Assembly (NCBI RefSeq): GCF_002335805.1
Contig: NZ_NISU01000001.1
Coordinates: forward strand, 442,079 to 506,078
Length of the DNA stretch: 64,000 nt
Reading direction: 5' to 3'
Origin: Bacillus sp. FJAT-45350
GTDB lineage: Bacteria > Bacillota > Bacilli > Bacillales > NISU01
Shown one piece after another: positions 50,684 through 58,551 of the stretch. Position 1 is the first letter of the stretch. Every line of letters starts with the position of its first letter. Below the pieces are notes generated by a model. The model was not told where the DNA came from, did not search any database, and saw only the letters and a program-made list of their open reading frames with translations. The position numbers and the translations under genes are program-made.

Positions 50684-53425
50684 ATGAAATTAAAAACTAA
50701 ATTATTTTTAGGATATGCATTTATATTTGTAATCGTTATTATATTAGCTGTTACAGCAATCAATGCTTTAGAGCAGCAAAAAAAACGTCTAGATGAGGTA
50801 GTTAACAATAATTATGAAAGGGTGAATCTTGCAAAAAATTTAATCAATCAAACACAGAATTCTGGTAGAGAAATAAGAGAAATATTACTAGTAGGCAGTA
50901 ACTATGATCCAGAACCAATTGCAGAAATGCGCCAACAAGCTTCAATTATGTTAAACGCTTTAACAGAAATACCTACCGATAATGAAGAAAAAGAAGAAGT
51001 AATAGGAGAATTTGTTTATTTAAATTCTGCTTACGATGAACTAATACAACAAGTACTCACACTAGTTTTAGTTGATGACATTGATATTGCAACTAAGTTG
51101 TTATTAGATGACAACCGAGATTTAAGGGAACAGTTAGTTGACCGGGCTAATAAATTAACCTTGCTTGAAGAAGAGTCTATGGATTTAGCAATCCAAAACT
51201 CTGAAAATAGGTATACATACATCGCAAGTTTTATGTTAATCATTAGTGGAATTGCAGCTATACTTGTTATTATAATCACATTATTAATGACTAAGAATAT
51301 TTCTGAAAGTATTAAAAAAGTTAGTCGAGTTATAAGTAGTGTTCCTAATCATTCCACTACAGAGTTACCGAGAATTGAGATAACTACTAACGATGAGTTA
51401 GGAGAGATTGCCAATTCTTACAACAGTATGGCAAAATCACTTGAGGATCATGCAATACAGGAAAGTAAACTAAATGATCAATTAATGAACGAAAATTGGA
51501 TGAAAACTAAATTTGCTGAAGTAGGTACGATGATTCAAGGTACGAAAGATTTGAAGAAGTTTAGTGAGCAATTTATCCAAAAAATAGCAAAAATGTTGAA
51601 TGCAACATACGGGGCCTTATATATTAAAGATGAAAAGAGTACATTCCTACATAATTACGCTTCATATGCAGGAAACAAGAAAGAGTTAATTGAACGAAAA
51701 ATACAAATAGGTGAAGGTTTAGTAGGTCAATGTGCGTTAGATAATAAAAAAGTACACATTGAATCTCTTCCAGAAAATTATATAAAAATTCAGTCAGGTT
51801 TAGGTCAGGCAAATCCAAAAGCATTGCTTATACTCCCTATTGAATTTGACGGTGAAGTGTTAGGAGTGATTGAATTAGCGAAACTAGAGCAATTTACGAC
51901 ACGTCAAATAAGACTTCTTGAACAAATTTGTAATGTGACGGGTACGAGCATAAACCGAATACTCGATCATATGAAAATCGAAGAACTATTAGCTGAATCC
52001 CAAGCATTAACAGAAGAGTTACAGGCGCAAACGGAAGAACTACAAAGCCAATCAGAAGAACTTCAACAGCAACAAGAAGAGCTGTCAATGACAAATGAAC
52101 AGTTACACGAGGAATACAGAAATTCAGAGGAAAAAGCGAAGCAGCTAGAAAAAATACAAGTAGATTTAGAACAAAAAAATCAAGATATTGAACTTAGTTC
52201 TAAATATAAGACAGAGTTTCTTGCAAATATGTCTCATGAATTACGTACGCCACTTAATAGCATGTTGATTTTATCTGAATTGTTATCTCAGAATATAGAA
52301 GGGAACTTATCTGAGAAACAGGCTGAACATGCCCTTACGATTCATTCGGCTGGTAAGGATCTTCTAAATTTAATAAATGACATCTTAGATTTATCTAAAA
52401 TAGAGGCTGGTAAGACAGACGTCTATCCAGAGGAGATTGTTATCCATGAAGTACAAGCTTTCATAGAAAGACAATTTCTACCAGTTTCTAAAGAAAAAGG
52501 GTTAGAATTTATAGTTACTGTTGATGAGGATGCTCCTTCATATATTTACACAGATGAAATTAAGTTGAAGCAAATTATTAAAAATTTATTATCAAATGCA
52601 TTTAAATTTACTGCAAATGGTCATGTTGAATTGCAATTTAAAAAGGTATCAAGTCCATCACACGATGTCAAATTGAAAATAGTTGTAATTGATACAGGGA
52701 TTGGTATTCCGAAAGAACAGCTAGAAAGTATTTTTGAAGCTTTTAGTCAAGGTGATGGAACTACGACAAGAAGATATGGGGGGACAGGCTTAGGCTTGTC
52801 AATAAGTAAAGAGCTTGCCCATTTATTAGGTGGTTATCTTGAGGTAGATAGTATTAGCGGTAAAGGAAGTACATTTATATTGTACATGTCAGATTACCAA
52901 GCCGGATCTGTAAATCAACACCAAGTCATTAGTGAGATAGCTTCTACTAATGAACTTGTGCAAATACCAAATGTAAATAAAAAAGAACAAAATAATGACG
53001 AATTATTAGTCATTGATACAACAACTGCTGAAACTAGCAATCAAGAAGTATTAGAAAACAAAGTTGTATTAGTTGTAGATGATGATATGAGAAATATTTT
53101 TTCTTTAACAACTGCACTTGAAACTCAAAATATGGAAGTGTTATTTGCAGAGAATGGGCGAGAAGCACTAGACATTTTAAATGAAAATCCACATATAGAT
53201 ATTGTCTTAATGGATATCATGATGCCTGAAATGAATGGCTATGAAGCGATGGGGGCTATACGACAAAATAATAGTTTTATAGATCTGCCAATTATTGCCC
53301 TTACTGCAAAAGCTATGAAAAATGATAGGGAAAAGTGTTTAGAGGCTGGGGCTTCCGATTATATTAGTAAACCTATTAATCTTGAGCAATTAATATCATT
53401 GATTAAAGTTTGGTTATATAGATAG
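50684..53425 (+). CDS. hybrid histidine kinase (HAMP-GAF-HisKA-HATPase-REC)
   Basis: Membrane hybrid kinase of 913 aa. Membrane segments at about 8-28 and 179-201 flank a helical extracellular domain of the four-helix-bundle or CHASE3 type. HAMP follows (202-255), then GAF (285-425) and a coiled coil with the seven-residue repeat EELQAQTEELQSQSEELQ (about 444-461). HisKA has H518 in NMSHELRTPL, HATPase has GGTGLGLSISKE, and a C-terminal receiver domain (VVLVVDDD, IVLMDIMMPEMNG) ends the protein. GTGAGAGGACC precedes ATG 50684. It starts a three-gene signalling block with CheR and a second kinase. Confidence 0.88.
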   Translation: MKLKTKLFLGYAFIFVIVIILAVTAINALEQQKKRLDEVVNNNYERVNLAKNLINQTQNSGREIREILLVGSNYDPEPIAEMRQQASIMLNALTEIPTDNEEKEEVIGEFVYLNSAYDELIQQVLTLVLVDDIDIATKLLLDDNRDLREQLVDRANKLTLLEEESMDLAIQNSENRYTYIASFMLIISGIAAILVIIITLLMTKNISESIKKVSRVISSVPNHSTTELPRIEITTNDELGEIANSYNSMAKSLEDHAIQESKLNDQLMNENWMKTKFAEVGTMIQGTKDLKKFSEQFIQKIAKMLNATYGALYIKDEKSTFLHNYASYAGNKKELIERKIQIGEGLVGQCALDNKKVHIESLPENYIKIQSGLGQANPKALLILPIEFDGEVLGVIELAKLEQFTTRQIRLLEQICNVTGTSINRILDHMKIEELLAESQALTEELQAQTEELQSQSEELQQQQEELSMTNEQLHEEYRNSEEKAKQLEKIQVDLEQKNQDIELSSKYKTEFLANMSHELRTPLNSMLILSELLSQNIEGNLSEKQAEHALTIHSAGKDLLNLINDILDLSKIEAGKTDVYPEEIVIHEVQAFIERQFLPVSKEKGLEFIVTVDEDAPSYIYTDEIKLKQIIKNLLSNAFKFTANGHVELQFKKVSSPSHDVKLKIVVIDTGIGIPKEQLESIFEAFSQGDGTTTRRYGGTGLGLSISKELAHLLGGYLEVDSISGKGSTFILYMSDYQAGSVNQHQVISEIASTNELVQIPNVNKKEQNNDELLVIDTTTAETSNQEVLENKVVLVVDDDMRNIFSLTTALETQNMEVLFAENGREALDILNENPHIDIVLMDIMMPEMNGYEAMGAIRQNNSFIDLPIIALTAKAMKNDREKCLEAGASDYISKPINLEQLISLIKVWLYR

Positions 53426-53429
53426 AGGA

Positions 53430-54296
53430 GTGAGTAAAATAAAGTACTCTCCGGCGGAAGAAATTTGTTTGGAAAAAGGAAATGAGATAGAGAAAATAGA
53501 AGTAGAGTTATTATTGGAGGCGATTTATAGGTATTATGGTTTTGATTTTCGAAATTATGCCTATGGATCAATTAGAAGAAGGATTCTACATCGACTCCAA
53601 ATAGAAAATGTCGATACGATTTCAGCATTACAAGGTAAATTACTATATAGACCTGAAATGATGGAAAGTATCCTGAAAGACTTTTCGATAAACGTAACAG
53701 AAATGTTTAGAGATCCAGACTTTTTTAAATCATTTCGTACGAATGTTGTTCCTAATTTAAAAGACTTATCTACGATTCGGATTTGGCATGCAGGTTGTGC
53801 GTCAGGAGAAGAGGCATATTCAATGGCTATTCTCCTCTATGAAGAAGGTCTTTATGAAAAGTCGAGAATTTATGCAACTGACATGAACGAAGAAATACTA
53901 GAAAAAGCGAAACTGGGTGAAATTCCCCTAGGACAAATGAAACTTTATACTAGAAATTATCAGGAAGCTGGGGGAAAAGGGGAGTTTTCAGAGTATTACG
54001 CAGCAAATACGGATCATGCATTTATTGTACCTCAACTTAAAAAGAATATTATTTTTGGTCATCATAATTTAGTCACCGACTATTCTTTTAATGAATTTCA
54101 AGTTATTATCTGTAGAAATGTGATGATTTATTTTAATAATGAGTTGAAGGAACGAGTATTTAACCTTTTTTATAATAGCCTTTGTGAGCAAGGTTATTTA
54201 GGTTTAGGAAACAAAGAATCATTAAGCTATTGCTCCTTTTCTAGTGAATTTGAGGAAGTTGACTTCGCTCAAAAAATTTACAAGAAAATAGAATGA
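53430..54296 (+). CDS. CheR-type glutamate methyltransferase
   Basis: SAM-dependent protein methyltransferase of the CheR family, 288 aa. The CheR N-terminal domain begins at LLLEAIYRYYGFDFRNYA. The SAM domain has WHAGCASGEEAYSMAI, YATDMNEEILEKA and VIICRNVMIYF. No chemotaxis genes or receptors are nearby, so it probably modifies the neighbouring kinase. GTG 53430 is uncertain because its GAGGAG ends at the start codon; translation may be coupled to the preceding gene. Confidence 0.85.
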   Translation: MSKIKYSPAEEICLEKGNEIEKIEVELLLEAIYRYYGFDFRNYAYGSIRRRILHRLQIENVDTISALQGKLLYRPEMMESILKDFSINVTEMFRDPDFFKSFRTNVVPNLKDLSTIRIWHAGCASGEEAYSMAILLYEEGLYEKSRIYATDMNEEILEKAKLGEIPLGQMKLYTRNYQEAGGKGEFSEYYAANTDHAFIVPQLKKNIIFGHHNLVTDYSFNEFQVIICRNVMIYFNNELKERVFNLFYNSLCEQGYLGLGNKESLSYCSFSSEFEEVDFAQKIYKKIE

Positions 54297-54351
54297 TACG
54301 AAAGATTTCATAATAATTCTCAAACTAAATTCAAAAAAACTGAGGTAAAAA

Positions 54352-55911
54352 ATGATGAAGAATGGGGAGAAAATAAATATATTACTTGTAGACGATCTTC
54401 CTGCGAATATAACGGCTCTAAAGGCAGTATTAGATTACGATGAGTATCAATTATTCGCAGCAGGTTCTGGTGAAGAGGCTTTAAAATATGTGCTGAAGTA
54501 TGACTTTGCTGTTATTCTTTTAGATGTTCAAATGCCAGGCTTAAACGGATACGAGACTGCTAGAATTATTAAACAACGGAAAAGTTCAAGTCATATCCCA
54601 ATAGTGTTTATAACTGCGTTGAGCCAAACTGTTGAGCATGTCTCTCAAGGATATACATCTGGTGCTATAGATTACATATTCAAGCCATATAGTCCTGATA
54701 TTTTACGTTCCAAGGTGGAGGCCTTTGTTCAGCTTTATAAGAGTAAAAAAGAAGTAGAGGAACAGAAAAAACATCTCGAAGCTCAATATAATAATCTTGA
54801 AAAGATAGTTGACCAAAAAACAAAAGAGCTTAGGGAAGCTAATGAGGAATTAAGGCTTTCTTATAACCAATTTGAGAAAATTTTTCAGTCGAGTCCAAAT
54901 TTAATGGCGATTCGGTCAGTAGAAGATGGAAGAATTATTTCTGTTAATAGTAGCTGGTGTAAACAAACAGGTTATGATTTAACTGAAGTAATTGGTGATT
55001 CGAGTAATATTCTTAAGATAGAAGCCTCTGAAGGTGAGAAAATTCTTACATATGATTTTAATAAACTCTTTGGTTTAAGGGAACCAGTTAAAAATTTAAG
55101 AATTACGTTTATAACGAAGGGTAATGAGAAGCGAGATGGGTTACTTTCAACAGAATTACTCGTTATTAACGGTGAGTCTTGTATCATAAGTGCGATTACT
55201 GATGTGACGGATAGAGTAGAGATGGAAAAAGAAATATTTCGTTTAGATCGTTTGAATATGGTTGGAGAAATGGCAGCAGGAATTGCTCATGAAATAAGAA
55301 ATCCAATGACAACTGTTTTAGGCTTTTTGCAAATCTCAAGAGACCAGGAAAAACCTACACCTAGAGAATATATTGATTTAATGTTAGATGAGCTAAGGAG
55401 AGCAAATAGCATTATTACTGAATTTTTGTCGCTTGCGAAAGACAAGGCATCTAATAAATCGAAAAAAAATCTCAACGATATTATAAAAGCAATGTTTCCT
55501 CTACTACATGCTGAAGCACTTCTTGGTACTAAAGGAATTGATTTAGAACTTAATGAATGCTCAGACTTGGCTCTTGATGAGAAGGAAATTAGACAAATGA
55601 TTCTTAACATCGGCTTAAATGGACTTGAAGCAATGCCTTCAGGTGGTAAGTTAACGATAAGAACATATGATGAGAATGACGGTGTTGTTTTAGCTATACA
55701 GGATGAAGGATCTGGCATAAAAAAAGAAATTATTGATAAAATTGGAACACCTTTTTTTACAACTAAGGAAAAAGGAACTGGCTTAGGTCTTGCTATTTGT
55801 TACAGTGTAGCATCACGTCACAAAGCAGAGATCGAAATTGATACTAATGATACCGGAACCACTTTTTTAATAAAATTTAAACAGAGAGCCAAACTTGAAG
55901 CAATAAAGTAG
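54352..55911 (+). CDS. receiver-PAS-histidine kinase
   Basis: Soluble kinase of 519 aa. An N-terminal receiver domain carries phosphoacceptor D58 (VILLDVQMPGLNG), followed by a coiled coil (130-170), a PAS domain (about 172-290, IFQSSPNLMAIRSVEDGRII) and a HisKA domain with H313 in GIAHEIRNP. The HATPase ends with GTGLGLAICYS. It has no membrane segment and no output DNA-binding domain. It probably takes phosphate from the hybrid kinase two genes upstream. Confidence 0.88.
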   Translation: MMKNGEKINILLVDDLPANITALKAVLDYDEYQLFAAGSGEEALKYVLKYDFAVILLDVQMPGLNGYETARIIKQRKSSSHIPIVFITALSQTVEHVSQGYTSGAIDYIFKPYSPDILRSKVEAFVQLYKSKKEVEEQKKHLEAQYNNLEKIVDQKTKELREANEELRLSYNQFEKIFQSSPNLMAIRSVEDGRIISVNSSWCKQTGYDLTEVIGDSSNILKIEASEGEKILTYDFNKLFGLREPVKNLRITFITKGNEKRDGLLSTELLVINGESCIISAITDVTDRVEMEKEIFRLDRLNMVGEMAAGIAHEIRNPMTTVLGFLQISRDQEKPTPREYIDLMLDELRRANSIITEFLSLAKDKASNKSKKNLNDIIKAMFPLLHAEALLGTKGIDLELNECSDLALDEKEIRQMILNIGLNGLEAMPSGGKLTIRTYDENDGVVLAIQDEGSGIKKEIIDKIGTPFFTTKEKGTGLGLAICYSVASRHKAEIEIDTNDTGTTFLIKFKQRAKLEAIK

Positions 55912-55937
55912 TAGTGAAAATTGGTCAGGAGGTTCCA

Positions 55938-56594
55938 ATGAAAAAAATGACTGGAAATGACTTTGACCACCTTGTGCGTTTCTTTGATGGTATGGCTCAA
56001 ACAAGCTGGTTAGGAAGTGTACATAATCAATTAAAGGAAGTAACTGGACTTTGGAATAATAAGACAGTATTAGACGTTGGTTGTGGTACAGGGAGAATGT
56101 TAATAAGAGGTGCCAATGAAGCGTCATCCTTAACTGGTATTGATTTATCAGAAGGGATGGTTGAAGCAGCAAAAGAACTATTTAAGGAAAAAGGGTACTC
56201 TAGTAAGTCCAATTTTATAGTTGGTGACGCTTGCGCCCTTCCTTTTTCAGATGATGAATTTGATTTAGCAATCTCTACGTGTGTGCTATTTTTATTACCT
56301 GAACCAGAATCTGGAATGCGTGAAATTCTAAGAGTAGTGAGAGAGGGAGGCATGATAGTCATGCTTAATCCTTCTTCAAAAATGAACCAAAATGAAGCTG
56401 CGAAATATTGTAAAAAGTATAACCTAGCTGATTTTGAAGAAAAAACAATAATGCAATGGTCGAATATTTCTACATTGCGCCACCGCTATGATAAGGAACA
56501 ATTAAAGAATTATTTTAAAGAAAATGGTGCTAAACGAGTTAGACATGAAGAGGTCCTTGATGGCTTAGCTCTAATAACATTAGCTGAACTGTAG
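55938..56594 (+). CDS. class I SAM-dependent methyltransferase
   Basis: Methyltransferase of the UbiE/Methyltransf_11 type, 218 aa. SAM motif I is VLDVGCGTGRML, then GIDLSEGMVEAAKE and GDACALPFSDDEFDLAIS. ATG 55938 lies 6 nt after CAGGAGG. It starts 27 bp after the kinase gene and probably shares its transcript, but the substrate is unknown. A bidirectional terminator follows. Confidence 0.82.
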   Translation: MKKMTGNDFDHLVRFFDGMAQTSWLGSVHNQLKEVTGLWNNKTVLDVGCGTGRMLIRGANEASSLTGIDLSEGMVEAAKELFKEKGYSSKSNFIVGDACALPFSDDEFDLAISTCVLFLLPEPESGMREILRVVREGGMIVMLNPSSKMNQNEAAKYCKKYNLADFEEKTIMQWSNISTLRHRYDKEQLKNYFKENGAKRVRHEEVLDGLALITLAEL

Positions 56595-56603
56595 AATACA
56601 AGA

Positions 56604-56650
56604 AAAGGGTTGTCTCTAAACGTGAAATTCACTTTTGGGGACAACCCTTT
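56604..56650. terminator. bidirectional terminator between the methyltransferase gene and rqcH
   Basis: A 22-23 bp imperfect inverted repeat (56604-56626 with 56628-56650): AAAGGGTTGTC with GACAACCCTTT outside and GTGA/TCAC at the apex. Two genes converge here. Confidence 0.85.
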
Positions 56651-56653
56651 CTA

Positions 56654-58363
56654 CTATTTCCTCAACTGTAATACTAAATCAGCATCTGGTGTAACGTATA
56701 TGGTCGTTTGATTATCATAGATGACAAAGCCAGGCTTGGAACCATTTGGCTTTTTAACATGACGTATTTTTGTGTAATCAACAGGTACACTACTTGATTG
56801 TCTTGCTTTACTAAAGTAAGCGGCAAGGTTTGCTGCCTCAAGTAACGTTGTTTCGTCAGGTTCGATACTTCGAATAACGACATGAGAACCAGGAATGTCT
56901 TTTGTATGTAACCAAATTTCATCTTGTCTTGCTAATCGGTTAGTGACATATTCATTTTGCTTATTGTTTTTTCCTACTAGCATCTCAATCCCAGAAGAAG
57001 AAACATATTGTTCAATTTGTGGTTTTACATTCTTTTTCTTACGGTTACCACCTTTTTGACGTTTTCTGATGTAACCTTCTTCGATTAACTCTTCTCGAAT
57101 CTCCTCTATATCACCTGGTGAAGCAGTTTCCATTTGTTGAATCAATTGTTCCAAATATTGAATTTCTTCCTCCGCCTTTTGAATCTGGTCTTGAACGACT
57201 TGGACGGAGTTTTTCGCTTTATTATATTTTTTGAAGTAGTTTTGAGCATTGTCTGATGGTGATTTTTGTGGATCAAGTGAGATGCTCACTGTCGATCCAT
57301 TTTCATCATAATAATCAATAACTTCAACGGATTCTTCTCCTCGATTTATTGCATACAAGTTAGCAGTTAGAAGCTCACCATACTTCTGAAACTTTTTCGC
57401 TTTTTCAGCATCATCTAACGTTCGTTCAAGTTTTTTTATTTTTTTTACGTTTTTTTGTAATTCATTTTTTAAGAATCTCTCTAGGTCATGCGCTTGTTGC
57501 TTTACTCGGTCACGCTCAGCTTTGCCATAATAATAACGATCCAACAATTCACTTGTGCTGTCGAAGGTACGTACTTCACCAGAAACATGAGTCAAGTTAA
57601 TGATTGAAAAATATTCCTTGCTATCTGTTACTATCATTTGAGGCTGATAATCACCTTTTGCAAGTGGTGTAACTACTTCAAAAAAAACATTAGCTAAGGT
57701 TTCTTTATTTGCCATTCCTGCACGATGAACAATTTCCTTCGTAACAACTGGAGATAGACCAGAAAATTGTTCTAGTATTTGTTTGTCTAACTTCCCTTTA
57801 TTAAAGTCTATTTTCTTTATAAAACCTTCTTCATCCACAGAAAATGGATTTGTTTTTTCTTGTGCTGGTGGCATTGTGTAATCTTGCCCTGGAAGCACTG
57901 TTCGTTGGCTACTTTGTGCAAGTGAAATATGCTTGATGCTATCTAATATTTTATTTGTTTCTCTGTCTAGTAAAATAATATTACTATGCCTACCCATAAT
58001 TTCAATCATTAATCGTTTATAGCTAACATCTCCAATTTCATTTTTTCCCTTCAAATCAATCATGATGATGCGTTCCATCTCTATTTGCTGAATAGATTCA
58101 ATAATACTTCCTTCCAAATGCTTTCGTAATAGCATACAAAACATTGGAGGTGTCGACGGATTATCATACTTTTCTTTTGTTATATGCACCCTTGCAAAGC
58201 TAGGATTTGCAGAGAGTAATAATTGATGATTTTTTCCTTGTGACCGTATTGTAAAAATTAATTCTGTCTTAAAAGGCTGATATATTCTAGAAATACGCCC
58301 GGTTGTTAAAGTATCTGCTATTTCCTCACTAATTGCCTTTGTCATTAAACCATCAAATGACAT
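56654..58363 (-). CDS. rqcH: ribosome quality control factor RqcH (YloA/FbpA, NFACT family)
   Basis: Binds tRNA and obstructed 50S subunits and directs alanine tailing of stalled peptides. Layout: NFACT-N domain from the start (MSFDGLMTKAISEEI, ISRIYQPFKTELIF), helix-hairpin-helix, a coiled coil (about 285-430), and an NFACT-R domain (GNRKKKNVKPQIEQYVSS, NDRLARQDEIW-like region NRLARQDEIWLHTKDIPG). Length is 569 aa. Older annotation called the family fibronectin-binding protein. Confidence 0.93.
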   Translation of the reverse strand: MSFDGLMTKAISEEIADTLTTGRISRIYQPFKTELIFTIRSQGKNHQLLLSANPSFARVHITKEKYDNPSTPPMFCMLLRKHLEGSIIESIQQIEMERIIMIDLKGKNEIGDVSYKRLMIEIMGRHSNIILLDRETNKILDSIKHISLAQSSQRTVLPGQDYTMPPAQEKTNPFSVDEEGFIKKIDFNKGKLDKQILEQFSGLSPVVTKEIVHRAGMANKETLANVFFEVVTPLAKGDYQPQMIVTDSKEYFSIINLTHVSGEVRTFDSTSELLDRYYYGKAERDRVKQQAHDLERFLKNELQKNVKKIKKLERTLDDAEKAKKFQKYGELLTANLYAINRGEESVEVIDYYDENGSTVSISLDPQKSPSDNAQNYFKKYNKAKNSVQVVQDQIQKAEEEIQYLEQLIQQMETASPGDIEEIREELIEEGYIRKRQKGGNRKKKNVKPQIEQYVSSSGIEMLVGKNNKQNEYVTNRLARQDEIWLHTKDIPGSHVVIRSIEPDETTLLEAANLAAYFSKARQSSSVPVDYTKIRHVKKPNGSKPGFVIYDNQTTIYVTPDADLVLQLRK

Positions 58364-58397
58364 ACACTCACCCCAATTATTATCAAACTATGTAGTT

Positions 58398-58455
58398 AAT
58401 AAGCATACACTGATGCTTATTTTAATGAAAGAAAAGATGCTACGCGCTTTTCTTT
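58398..58455. other. two tandem hairpins in the rqcH-yloB divergent gap
   Basis: AATAAGCAT-ACACTG-ATGCTTATT (58398-58421) and AAAGAAAAG with CTTTTCTTT (58428-58436 with 58447-58455) are both perfect 9-bp stems. They sit between two diverging genes, so they are not simple terminators. They could be leader structures. Confidence 0.4.
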
Positions 58456-58551
58456 TATTTTACGTAAGTACTAGTAAACAGTATAGCATTTTTTAGGACG
58501 TGCCTGAATATGATGGCTTGTAAGAACGTGTACAAGATATGGGGTGTAGTG

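Noticed and set aside
53430-54296. CheR gene as part of a chemotaxis operon
   Set aside because: No receptor, CheA, CheW, CheB or flagellar gene is adjacent; neighbours are histidine kinases.
55287-55718. Antisense reading frame opposite the receiver-PAS-kinase
   Set aside because: Covered by the kinase domain on the plus strand, with low-complexity Ser/Leu composition and no start signals.
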